A DNA stretch of 64,000 nt from assembly GCF_001428005.1 (NCBI RefSeq), contig NZ_LMSB01000009.1, positions 30,968-94,967 of the forward strand. The letters run 5' to 3'. Position numbers and translations under genes: made by a program. Positions 55,166 to 63,984 of the stretch are shown in pieces. The stretch's first letter is position 1. Each line of letters opens with the position of its first letter. The notes below the pieces were generated by a model. That model saw only the letters and a list, made by a program, of their open reading frames with translations. It ran no database searches and was not told the origin of the DNA. The stretch comes from Arthrobacter sp. Soil736 (GTDB lineage: Bacteria > Actinomycetota > Actinomycetes > Actinomycetales > Micrococcaceae).

Positions 55166-56503
55166 ATGTACGAATTTCGCGACAGGGTTGATGCAGGTCG
55201 GAGGCTGGGGCAAAGGCTGGCTCAGCTGCGGGGGCAGGACGTGGTGGTTCTGGGGTTGCCCCGCGGCGGCGTTCCGGTCGCGTTCGAGGTTGCGAAGGCG
55301 CTCGACGCGCCGCTGGATGTGATTGTGGTTCGCAAGCTGGGTGTGCCTTTCCAGCCGGAAGTGGCGATGGGTGCTATCGGGGAAGGAAACGCCCGGGTGC
55401 TTGACGCACGTGTCATCTCCTTGTCAGGTGTTACCGAAGCCGACCTGCAGGCGGTCGAGCGGCGTGAGCGGGACCTTCTGGAGTCCCGGGTTGCGGGGTA
55501 CCGCCAAGGGCGGGTGCGCGCGGATCTGAAGGGCCGCACAGTAATAATCGTCGATGACGGTATCGCGACCGGGTCCACTGCCCGTGTCGCCTGCCGGGTT
55601 GCACGGCAACTGGGTGCGGCGAGAGTGATTCTGGCCGTGCCTGTAGCCCCGACCCAGATGCTGGCCTCGCTGACGGAGCCGGACGACGTCGTCTGCCTGA
55701 TTTCCGCCCGGAACTTCCAGGCCGTCGGCTACCACTACAGCGACTTCTCCCCCATAGCGGACGAGGAGGTCGTGCAACTGCTCGACGCCGCAGCCCGGCG
55801 GCTGCACCGTGTCCTGGCAGCGGAAGGGCCCGGCGTCGAAGAAGAGGTGGAAATCCCGTCCGGTGCCATAGGTCTCCAGGGCAACCTGCACCTGCCCGCA
55901 CGGTGCAACGGGATCGTGGTGTTCGCCCACGGCAGCGGCAGCGGCCGTCACAGCCCCCGCAACAGGTTCGTCGCCTCGGTCCTTCAGCGCGCCGGGCTGG
56001 GCACCTTGCTGCTGGATCTGCTGACCCCCGCTGAGGAAGTCAACCGGGAGAACGTGTTCGACATCGCCCTGCTCGCCCGGCGGCTCATGGCGGCAACCCG
56101 GTGGCTGGGCACCAGGAACGACACCTCATCCGGTCTTGTCGGCTATTTCGGGGCCAGTACCGGTGCCGGTGCCGCGCTGTGGGCCGCGGCCGAACCCGGC
56201 GCACGGATAGGCGCCATTGTTTCACGGGGCGGGCGCCCGGACCTGGCCGGCCCGCGGCTGGCCGCCGTGCGTGCCCCGACTCTGCTGATCGTCGGCAGCG
56301 CCGACCCCCAGGTCCTTGCACTCAACCGCCAGGCCATGGCCCTGATGCGGGCACCGACCCGGCTGGAGATCATCCCCGGAGCCACACACCTCTTCGAAGA
56401 ACCCGGAACACTCACCCAGGCGGCCACCCTGGCCGCTGAATGGTTCATCCAATACCTTTTGCCCGCCGGGAACGAGGAACCTGCCCCGGAGGTGCAGCTG
56501 TGA
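55166..56503 (+). CDS. Phosphoribosyltransferase - alpha/beta hydrolase fusion
   Basis: 445 residues. N-terminal PRTase domain (about 1-215) with VVVLGLPRGGVPVAFEVA and PRPP loop VIIVDDGIATGSTARV. C-terminal dienelactone-type hydrolase (about 225-440) with VVFAHGSGSGRHSPRNR, nucleophile region YFGASTGAGAALWAA, IVGSADPQVL and ATHLFEEPG; Ser in GASTG, Asp and His complete a triad. Substrates unknown. The start at 55166 (MYEFRDRVDAG) matches where PRTase similarity begins; the frame is open from 55103. The stop overlaps the esterase-like pseudogene (GTGA). Confidence 0.88.
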   Translation: MYEFRDRVDAGRRLGQRLAQLRGQDVVVLGLPRGGVPVAFEVAKALDAPLDVIVVRKLGVPFQPEVAMGAIGEGNARVLDARVISLSGVTEADLQAVERRERDLLESRVAGYRQGRVRADLKGRTVIIVDDGIATGSTARVACRVARQLGAARVILAVPVAPTQMLASLTEPDDVVCLISARNFQAVGYHYSDFSPIADEEVVQLLDAAARRLHRVLAAEGPGVEEEVEIPSGAIGLQGNLHLPARCNGIVVFAHGSGSGRHSPRNRFVASVLQRAGLGTLLLDLLTPAEEVNRENVFDIALLARRLMAATRWLGTRNDTSSGLVGYFGASTGAGAALWAAAEPGARIGAIVSRGGRPDLAGPRLAAVRAPTLLIVGSADPQVLALNRQAMALMRAPTRLEIIPGATHLFEEPGTLTQAATLAAEWFIQYLLPAGNEEPAPEVQL

Positions 56504-57828
56504 ACCGCAGCACCGGGTACACAACCGCGGGTCGGGCGGCTGAGCTCGCTCAGATCCGCGTCCTGGCACATCGGCTGGCCGGGGCCGAGGACCTGGATGC
56601 CCTGGTCCGCCTCGCCGCCGCGGCCCGTTACGTGTGTCTGGGTGAGGCGTCCCTCGGCACCCACGAGTACTACCGGTGGCGGGCAATGATCAGCCGTCGA
56701 CTGATCGAAGAGCACGGCTTCAGCTGGATCGGGGTCGAGGGCGATTGGCCCGACTGCTGGCGTATCAACCGCTGGGCCAGGGGGCAGGGAGACCGGGACC
56801 TTGACGCGTGCCAGCTGCTCGCCCGCTTCGAGCGCTGGCCGACATGGATGTGGGCCAACCATGAGGTTGCTGAGTTCCTGACCTGGCTGCGTAAGTGGAA
56901 CCTCGCACGGCCGGAACACGAGCACACCGGCTTCTACGGTCTCGACGTGTACTCACTATGGGACTCGCTGCGGGAGATCTTCACATGGCTCGAGACAAAC
57001 GCGCCCGATGCCCCGCCTGCGGCGCGGCGGGCCTGGCATTGCTTCCTGCCGTTCGGAGAGGATCCACATCGGTAGGCCGGGAGCAGCCGGCTGCGACTTC
57101 AATCCTGCGAGGCGGACGTCGTCGTCGCGCTGCTTGCATAGGAACACCGGCGAACCCACGGCCGGCTGCAAAGCGATCCGGCCGCGTTCGACGGCGCGCA
57201 GAACGCCTTGATCGCAGCCAATGCCGAACGCTACAACCGGACCATGGTCCGCGGCGACCGGCAGTCCTGGAACATCCGCGACCACCACATGAGCGATACC
57301 ATCGACCGCATCGCACACCACCACGGGCCCGGTTCCAAAGGACTGGTGTGGGCACACAACACCCATATCGGCGACGCACGCGCGACAGACATGGCACGCG
57401 CCGGGATGGTCAACATCGGACAGCTGATGCGCCAGCGCCACCCAGGGGAGGTGCTCCTGGCCGGCTTCGCGTCCTACTCCGGAACGGTCACCGCGGCGGA
57501 AGCCTGGGGCGCTCCCGAACAGATCATGACGATGCCGAACGCCCAGCCCGGCAGCCACGAAGACCTCCTCAACCAGGGCCTCGGCGAAGCTGCCCTCCTG
57601 ATGTTCGGCCCCGACCGTACCGGTCCCAGGCTAACCGCCCGGCACGGCCACCGAGCCATCGGTGTGGTCTACGATCCGCACCGCGAGACTGGTGACTACG
57701 TTCCCACCCGCATGGCAGGGCGCTACGACACCGTGCTCTGGTTCCCGCAAACCGCCGCGCTCCGCCCGCTCCATCACGAGCAACAACCCGGCGAACCTCT
57801 ACACGAAACCGAACCCACATGCTTCTGA
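56500..57828 (+). pseudogene. Erythromycin esterase-like protein, frameshifted
   Basis: The N-terminal part (56500-57075) has ARYVCLGEASLGTHEYYRWR, GVEGDWPDCWRINRW and FYGLDVYSLWDSLREI; the C-terminal part (57208-57828) has WNIRDHHMSDTI, VWAHNTHIGDARATDMARAG and the closing motif. The joining segment is scattered over other frames (CEADVVVALLA, then DPAAFDGAQNALIAANAERY) between 57075 and 57208, with at least two frameshifts. The family is hydrolase-like (EreA/B fold) with catalytic His; without repair the gene is inactive. The GTG start overlaps the upstream fusion gene, so they were an operon. Confidence 0.82.
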
Positions 57829-58124
57829 GCCCACCTCGAACCGGGCGACGCCGTGATACTCGGCTGATACGACGGCGACGCCAGCCAGTTGTCCAGCCCT
57901 TGGTGGTTGGCACCAGAGTCAGCGACGACGTAGACCCCGGTCAAGGTTTCGCGGACTTCCACTCCCCCGATACCTTCCTTACAGCGACCTTCGCAGCAAA
58001 TCAAAGATCGGTGACGACCATGTGCAGGCTGCAAGTCAGGCGAGGCCGTCTTGCTACTCGGAACCGTGCGTGGCGAGTCCACGGATGAGCCCAAACGTAG
58101 GGGCGGAGCCCATGTTATGGCGGC

Positions 58125-58448
58125 CTAACCGAGCCCGGTTTGGCCCGTGGCCGGGTGCGTTCCTTGGGCAGAGCGGACACTGGAGAAGCGCACCCGGAGG
58201 GTGACCAAATATGCGCCGAGGCTCATGATTGCGAAGCCAGTGACGCCCATAACAAGTGCCTGAGTGGCGATACCCGTTACGAGGACCAGGCATCCCACGA
58301 CGACGGCAAGTGCACCCGTTGCGACAAGTCGTCCCGGCACAGCTTCGATGCGGCCGGAGCCCAACTTTGAGGCGAGTTTCGGATCCTCCCGCTCGAGCTG
58401 TTCGGCGATCTGGTCCAGCGTTCTTTGCTCGTGTTCCGAGAGCGACAT
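58125..58448 (-). CDS. DUF3040 membrane protein
   Basis: 107 residues with the DUF3040 signature at the start (LSEHEQRTLDQIAEQLERED, PKLASKL), then two transmembrane helices (LVATGALAVVVGCLVLVTGI and VMGVTGFAIMSLGAYLVTL). Common small actinobacterial protein of unknown role. ATG 58446-58448 follows AGGAGACCAAGG. A possible DevR-type promoter lies at 58588-58630. The 296 bases to its left (57829-58124) hold no gene. Confidence 0.85.
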   Translation of the reverse strand: MSLSEHEQRTLDQIAEQLEREDPKLASKLGSGRIEAVPGRLVATGALAVVVGCLVLVTGIATQALVMGVTGFAIMSLGAYLVTLRVRFSSVRSAQGTHPATGQTGLG

Positions 58449-58587
58449 CCTTGGTCTCCTGCGCTTTTCGTTTTCAGTGTCGCCAAACGTGCACTTTGTC
58501 CGGCCAACACGGCGTCCCGCGACGGCAGCCGAGCCGGTAGTCGAAGTCTTAAGCCGGTGTTCGCTCTTGCCGACTGGCTACCCCTTT

Positions 58588-58630
58588 AGAATCCGCGCTA
58601 TTTATCCAAACAGGTAGTGCCCAAGGTCAC
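58588..58630 (-). promoter_or_regulatory. Possible DevR-type box before the DUF3040 gene
   Basis: The reverse-strand GTGACCTTGGGCAC (58617-58630) is followed 23 bp later by GATTCT (58588-58593). The leader would be about 130 bases. The box is weak, but the spacing is exact. Confidence 0.35.
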
Positions 58631-59407
58631 ACCAGATGACCCGACGGGCCCGTGACTCCTACCACCCAGATTCTGTAGACCGCCATCTCCGGTCCCGGGG
58701 GACAGAGCAGGACTTTGTTCTCTGTCCCTCGGACCAGATGACGCACACTCAAACAGGGGAATCGTTAAGTTTCAGACAGTGCGGACGGGGCGTAGTCCAT
58801 GTGGGCGGACTTAGAACAGCCGGCTGCGCGAACGCCTGGCCCGGCCCCACGGAGCACTCCGGGCCGTGAACCAGACTGACGTGAGCGGGCATCCTTAACC
58901 GATGCTCGCAATGGTGCCATCTCTGCGAAACTGACATGCATTTGCGTCAGCCAAGCCTTGGTCCATGGGCACCCGACGCCGGTGTCGTAGCCCTGCGTGG
59001 TGACTGACAATTGAGATGAAGGCGGTAGGTGCGATGCTGGACGGCCTGTTCGCGCCGCGATCAGCGTACGAGGAACTAGGAGCTCCTGGAACCTGCTGCC
59101 TAGTGCATGTCCATGCCACGGCCGACCGAGCCTTTAGTATGCACGACGGGGCCGCCGACGGATGGTTGCTGACCTGGGGATCAGGAGCTGCGGTCGTGGT
59201 TCCTGGTTTCAGAGGGACCCGGTACCGCGATTTCGAAGGCTGCCAGCAGCACGGAGAAGCACTGCATCCACGAGGAGGCCGCAAGCTGATCCCCCGCGGC
59301 CCTGAGGGCCACACAGTAGCCTCAGAGGCAACGTGACCGGACTTCCGCGGTCCGCAGCGTGCCTGACAGAACACGCATCCGAGCGTGAAACCAAACAAGG
59401 GGAAATC
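58631..59407. other. 777-base region without a confident gene
   Basis: The longest frame (59016-59336, plus, 106 residues starting MKAVGAMLDGLFAPRSAYEE) has no Shine-Dalgarno and no recognised domain. Nothing on the reverse strand is better. It may be degraded DNA flanking the broken USP gene that follows. Confidence 0.35.
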
Positions 59408-60283
59408 GTGCATAAGTCAAAGACCATCGTGGTCGGCTACGACGGCTCGGTCCACGCGGGACAAGCCGTTCGTTGGGCGCCGAGCAAGCAGCCCTGCGCA
59501 ACTGTCCCCTCCATCTGGTGCATTGCACATTGTCGCCGCCGCTGACCCTCAACCTCGACCCGGTCCCCGACGTGGCGGACAGCGGACGGCAACGGTCCGC
59601 GCAAGCAACCCTCGAGGAGGGCCTTGCACAAGCGAAGCGTGCCGCGCCCGGCGTGGAAATCCAAACCTCCCTCCTATACGGCCGGCCCAGTCTACATCTC
59701 CCCAAAATTTCGGCCGGAGAAGAAGTGCTCGTCGTCGGAAGCCGCGGCATCGGCGGGTTCACGGGACTGCTCGTGGGATCCGTCAGTCTCGAAATGGCAG
59801 CCACCGCAGCCTGTCCCGTTGCAGTGATCCGGTCCGACCAACACCCTGACGGGCCCATCCTGGTCGCCATGGACAGCTCAGGCTCCGCAACAGCACTCGA
59901 AGATGCCTGCACGCTGGCCAGCGCCACAGGAGCAGACCTCAAGATCGTTCACGTAGAGCATGCCCCGGCTGGCTACAGAATGCTTCGGGATCCCGTGGAC
60001 ACTTACCCTGCAGCAGGGGCACTTCTGAACTCAGCCGTCGTTACTGCCCGCGACCTGGCCCCCGGAACCACCGTCGAACAACAACTGCTCACCGATACCT
60101 CCATCCCCCGAGCCATCCTCAACGCATCCCACGTGTCCACATGACAGTCGTGGGGACCAAAGGCCACGGACTCATAAAAGCACCATCGGTTCCACCGCCC
60201 ATGCAGTCCTTCACCATGTCAAAGGTCCTGTGCTAATCTCCCGGCGCAACAGCACAGGGCAGGACGCCAAGGACAAGCTGTAA
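59408..60283 (+). pseudogene. Tandem-domain universal stress protein, frameshifted
   Basis: A decayed copy of the protein at 28676. KTIVVGYDGSVHAGQAVRWA begins in one frame from GTG 59408. LRNCPLHLVHC to VVGSRGIGGFTGLLVGSVS and ILVAMDSSGSATALEDACTL follow in a second frame up to 60144. The last nucleotide loop (VVGTKGHGLIK) and HHV..PVLISRRNS are spread over further frames to the stop at 60281-60283. At least three frameshifts. Confidence 0.8.
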
Positions 60284-60473
60284 GCCGTTACGGCTCGGGA
60301 AGTTCTGGTGATCGGAAGCCCAAGGCACGGGGTCCAGTCCGAGGAGAATCCAGGCGCGGGCTTGGGCCTCGGACGCCCTTGCCTCGGTCACAGGTTCATT
60401 AGCATGGGTTGTCCTTGGCCACACCGACCCCGCACCCCCACGTTGGGGCATGCTCTTTGATGCCCCATGCAAT

Positions 60474-61448
60474 TCAAAATACCGCCGCCGCCAGCTCTGC
60501 TTCCAGCCGCTCGACGTCGGCACGGTGGCAGAGCTCGGTCGCAGGCGTCATCGCTGTTGCGGTTCCAGCGGCAACGGCAGCCCGGAAGGCCGCCTCCACA
60601 GGGTGACCCTGCGCGAGTCGGAGCACAAACGCGCCAAGAAAACTGTCACCAGCCCCGACGGTGCTGATCACGCGCACCGCTGGCACTGGAAGTCGGATAA
60701 TGGCGGACTTCGAGGCAAGTACCGCGCCCGCTTCACCGAGGGTCAGCGCGACGTATTCCGCGGCACGGTCCGCGACCAGGGTCTCGATCGCCCCAATCTG
60801 GCTCGCTTCGGTGTCGAGGGCCGCGCCTAGGTGCTCGCCCAGCTCACGCAGGCTGGGTTTGATCAAAAAGACCCCCTCGGCAAGCGCTGCGGACAGGGCC
60901 GGGCCGGAGGCATCCACTACGCAGCGGGCACCGCACTCGCGTGACAGCCGGGCAACCCGGGCATAGAAATCTTTCGGAACCCCCGGCGGCAGACTGCCGC
61001 TGGCAACTACGAACCCTCCCACGGGGATCGAGGCCGCAACAACAGCCAGAAAGGCCCGCCATTCCTCGTCGCTGAGTTCGGGACCTTCGAGGACGAAACG
61101 GAACTGCTTCCCAGTATCCGTCTCATCAACAGTGAAGTCCTGTCGAGTACTCCCCCGGATCGGCACCGCCAAGGTGGGGATGCGCTCGGCTTCAATGAGC
61201 CGACGATAGGCATCTCCTGTCGGACCGCCTGCGGTGTACACCGCCAGGGTTTGACCGCCGAGTCTCTGAACCACCCTTGCCACGTTCACGCCTCCGCCGC
61301 CCGGATCGAGACGGCTCATGCCGCACCGGAGTTTATGACCGCTGAAGACCCGTTCAGTAGAGGTGCTGACGTCCAGAGCAGGGTTCACCGTGAGAGTAAG
61401 AATCGGTTTCGCGCTCGTTGTCGGTGAGGCTTCCATGCGCCCCAGCAT
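60474..61448 (-). CDS. PfkB-family sugar kinase (1-phosphofructokinase/LacC-like)
   Basis: A 324-residue ribokinase-fold enzyme. TLTVNPALDVSTSTERV, LDPGGGGVNVARVVQRLGG near the sugar site, then VVASGSLPPGVPKDFY. The anion hole/catalytic Asp is in STVGAGDSFLGAFVLRLA near residue 275. It probably phosphorylates fructose 1- or 6-phosphate or tagatose 6-phosphate; the DosR-regulon PfkB of M. tuberculosis is a close functional parallel. The ATG at 61448 lies ten bases after GGAGGTG; a second start at 61436 is possible. No good DevR box was found upstream. Confidence 0.9.
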   Translation of the reverse strand: MLGRMEASPTTSAKPILTLTVNPALDVSTSTERVFSGHKLRCGMSRLDPGGGGVNVARVVQRLGGQTLAVYTAGGPTGDAYRRLIEAERIPTLAVPIRGSTRQDFTVDETDTGKQFRFVLEGPELSDEEWRAFLAVVAASIPVGGFVVASGSLPPGVPKDFYARVARLSRECGARCVVDASGPALSAALAEGVFLIKPSLRELGEHLGAALDTEASQIGAIETLVADRAAEYVALTLGEAGAVLASKSAIIRLPVPAVRVISTVGAGDSFLGAFVLRLAQGHPVEAAFRAAVAAGTATAMTPATELCHRADVERLEAELAAAVF

Positions 61449-61860
61449 AGGGAAGCGACACCTCCGATCCTAGACGGCTCGTCGAAATCCACGCGCCACG
61501 GAGGGCTCCGTCGGCAAGGAATCCCCTTCCACCTCGCCACGATGCCGCCGCCCGGTGATGGCGGAGGCGTCCACGGCCGGCTTCCGTCGTGTGGCCCGTT
61601 GTGGCCGATCATCCGCTTTTCGCGGCTGCCCTTGCGGGTTGGGCGTCCCAGCCATGGGATCACTGGAAAGCTAGATGGACTGCGGAGAGCACGCCGAGGG
61701 CCGGATCTGCGGGGCAGCGTGCCGTCCGGGAGCCCGCCCGAGACGGTCATCAGGGCTGGCATCATCGACGGCAGTGCGCCCTTCAAGGATGACCCACGGC
61801 CCGCTCCCTCTGGCCGCCCGCCCTGCCGCTGGACCTCAACGAGCCGTAGCATCTGTAACC
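61449..61860. other. 412-base stretch without a confident gene
   Basis: No recognisable coding sequence. At its right end TAGCAT (61847-61852) lies eight bases before the ATG of the PNPOx remnant, retaining the -10/leaderless geometry of the intact PNPOx genes. The box position (61810-61823) is degenerate. Confidence 0.4.
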
Positions 61861-62444
61861 ATGAGCGATTTACCGAATAGCCATGAGCTGTCATTCGATA
61901 CTGCTGGGAGCTGTTGTCCTCTGGCAGTGTAGGGAGGCTGGCCGTCATCGTCGATGGCCACCCCGAAATCTTCCCGGTGAACTTTGTTATTGAGCGTCGT
62001 AGCATCGTGTTCCGCACGGCCGCGGGGACAATGCTATGGGAATCCGCTAAGGACGAGCCCGCTGCCTTCGAAATCGACGGGTACGAGCCCGCAACGGAGG
62101 AAGCGTGGAGCGTCGTGGCCAGGGGCGGCACGGCCTTGCTGGACGATATGAATGACCAGACCGCGGCAGATGCCCTGGGGGGCGCGCGCGACGGCGGTTG
62201 GGTGGGCTTCCAAGACACCGGGGGAATCTCGCTCATCGGGCTGCTCGTCCTCATCGCTGGATTCATCTTGCTTTTCACGGGACGCTACCGGACCGGACTC
62301 TTTGACCTTCTCCTGGGCCTGAACCGCTGGATCTCCCGCGTAATCACGTACGTGGCCCCTCATGGGCGACGCATATCCGCCGTTCCAGCTGGATTTGGAA
62401 CCCGCCGACCCTGGAGACCGAACACGCATTCCCCCAGTGGGTGA
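61861..62444 (+). pseudogene. Chimeric remnant: PNPOx N-terminus joined to DUF4389-type membrane tail
   Basis: MSDLPNSHELSFDT starts at 61861; a one-base shift leads to CWELLSSGSVGRLAVIVDGH and DGYEPATEEAWSVVARGGTA, the first two-thirds of a PNPOx-like protein. At about 62165 the same frame continues into a DUF4389-type segment (SLIGLLVLIAGFILLFTGRY, GLFDLLLGLNRWISRVITYV), whose end (DAYPPFQLDLEPADPG) is again displaced by an extra C near 62354. Two different genes have been fused by deletion and then shifted. Confidence 0.72.
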
Positions 62445-62551
62445 ACCTCCTGCAGGCAGGAGTCCAGGTGATCCGCTACGCGTCGCTGTCGGCCATGAGC
62501 CGTCACCATTGCCCGGAGCCAACTGCGCGTCGATCTATATCATTTACGATC

Positions 62552-62974
62552 TCAGTACCGCTCCGGTTCCTCGCCAAGTTCAAAGTGGCGGCCGTGGATG
62601 CGATGAGGCGTGATCTCGACGTAGGTGTACTTGCGCGTCGGGATCCACGGCTTCAGAGGTAGTTTGTCCGCCTCATCTATCTCAGACTGTGACTCAATCA
62701 CTCTTGCTGTGCCTTTGAGCACCACACTCCAGGCCTCGTTGTCGGCCACCTCGTCCACTTCAAAGGCCACTTTGTCATTCACCGTCAGTTCGGCCAGCTT
62801 TGTGCCCGGGTTCGTCCGTAGCAGCAGCACACCGTCGTGCGCGATGAAATTGATGGGATAAATGTCTGGCTCGCCCATAACGCTTACGGCAAGGCGACCA
62901 TGCTGGCATCGTTCGAGCACGCTCCACGATTGGCCGTCGGACAAAACGGTTCCGGGGTGTTCGTCATTTTCCAT
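62552..62974 (-). CDS. Pyridoxamine 5'-phosphate oxidase-like FMN-binding split-barrel protein
   Basis: A 140-residue, more distant paralogue: VLERCQHGRLAVSVMGEPDI, YPINFIAHDGVLLLRTNPGT, VAFEVDEVADNEAWSVVLKG and YTYVEITPHRIHGRHFELGE. Expected FMN/F420 split barrel; reaction unknown. Unlike the other three it has a strong Shine-Dalgarno (CAGGAGGATAATGCC). Its C-terminal third is duplicated as a fragment at 63513-63684. Confidence 0.88.
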   Translation of the reverse strand: MENDEHPGTVLSDGQSWSVLERCQHGRLAVSVMGEPDIYPINFIAHDGVLLLRTNPGTKLAELTVNDKVAFEVDEVADNEAWSVVLKGTARVIESQSEIDEADKLPLKPWIPTRKYTYVEITPHRIHGRHFELGEEPERY

Positions 62975-63474
62975 GGCATTATCCTCCTGGGCTAGGGTGC
63001 TACCGTCCTGCCGGGTCGCGGGAAGCGAGCCGTGTTATGCCACTAGTCTTACGGCCGTCCGCGGCCGCCGACAAGGCCCGAAGTCACCATCTTGGGGAAC
63101 GGGGGTGAACGTCGGTCCGTTCCGCACCCAGCCCTTGCGGCGCGGCCGCCGTGTTGCGGCGCTGATCCATGCCGAGGATCTCGGGAGACTGATTGAATCC
63201 GCCGAGCTGGCGGAGGCAGCCCGCGGCAACGTGAAGGAAACCGGCGAGATCTGGGTCTGGCGTGAAGTATGCCGACGAGGTCCTACCGGCGGCCCTCGGT
63301 TAGGACATTCATGCATTCAAAACACCAACTTCGACGAAGCCGGGTTTGCGGTTGCATTGTCCCGGCACCGTCCGCTTCCACCATGCTCCGTGGAGGCCGT
63401 CCACGATGCAAGGGTCAAAGGTCCCGCTGTGTGGCGTCATGGCGAAGGACGTCTCCAGCCAGCACCCGGGACGA
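62975..63474. other. 500-base region with possible antitoxin remnant and weak DevR box
   Basis: A reverse-strand GTGACTTCGGGCCT (63074-63087) with TAAGAC (63046-63051) 22 bp away could drive the PNPOx gene at 62974. On the plus strand from 63104, VNVGPFRTQPLRRGRRVAAL and IHAEDLGRLIESAELAEAAR read like a Phd/YefM-type antitoxin. It shifts frame near 63260 and ends KYADEVLPAALG at about 63303. No toxin gene is visible. Confidence 0.35.
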
Positions 63475-63512
63475 CGTCGGCGATTTCGCTGCGACGTCCA
63501 TCCTGTTCGGTC

Positions 63513-63684
63513 TCAGTACAGCTCCGCTTCCTCGCCCATTTGAAAGTAGCGGCCATGGATGCGAACAGGGCGAGATCTCGACGTAGGTGTACTTGCGAGT
63601 CGGATCCACGGCTTGAGTGGAAGCTTGTCCGCTTATCTATCTCAGACTGTGACTCAATCACTTGCTGTGCCCTGGAGCACCGCT
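63513..63684 (-). pseudogene. Truncated PNPOx C-terminal fragment
   Basis: About 170 bases are a diverged copy of 62552-62730 (shared runs such as CTCGACGTAGGTGTACTTGC and TCTCAGACTGTGACTCAATC), with small indels that break the frame. Similarity stops abruptly at 63684, exactly where the 128-bp direct repeat begins, as if an inserted element removed the 5' part. Confidence 0.8.
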
Positions 63685-63812
63685 GCGGAACTTGTCAAGG
63701 TGAATGAGGCCAGCGTGAGTTTAGGCGGCTAGTTTCTTGTGGGTCGTTGGCTCCGTGTCTGTCTGGCTTTTCTCGGGAGGTTTGTTGATCCAGGTCGTGC
63801 CGGGCAGGGCGA
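63685..63812. repeat. 128-bp direct repeat, copy 1 (possible insertion-sequence end)
   Basis: Identical to 63857-63984 (offset 172). It begins GCGGAACTTGTCAAGGTGAA and contains a reverse-strand stop (63721-63723) closing a short frame. The 44 bases between the copies (63813-63856) are unique. Confidence 0.85.
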
Positions 63813-63856
63813 CCAGGACACGCTTGAGGCCAAGGCTGACGACTTCGTCGTTAAGC
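63721..63856 (-). pseudogene. C-terminal fragment of a possible transposase
   Basis: The reverse-strand frame LNDEVVSLGLKRVLV then ALPGTTWINKPPEKSQTDTE to HKKLAA-stop. The last 30 residues equal those of the partial ORF at the window edge, but the preceding 15 differ, so this is a rearranged fragment. Confidence 0.45.
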
Positions 63857-63984
63857 GCGGAACTTGTCAAGGTGAATGAGGCCAGCGTGAGTTTAGGCGG
63901 CTAGTTTCTTGTGGGTCGTTGGCTCCGTGTCTGTCTGGCTTTTCTCGGGAGGTTTGTTGATCCAGGTCGTGCCGGGCAGGGCGA
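63857..63984. repeat. 128-bp direct repeat, copy 2
   Basis: Second identical copy of 63685-63812; the sequence after it (GGATCTTCGGGTCGGC) differs from that after copy 1 and runs off the window. Confidence 0.85.

Noticed and set aside
59016..59336. 106-residue plus-strand ORF before the broken USP
   Set aside because: No Shine-Dalgarno, no domain and no conserved promoter; kept only as a note in the gap entry.
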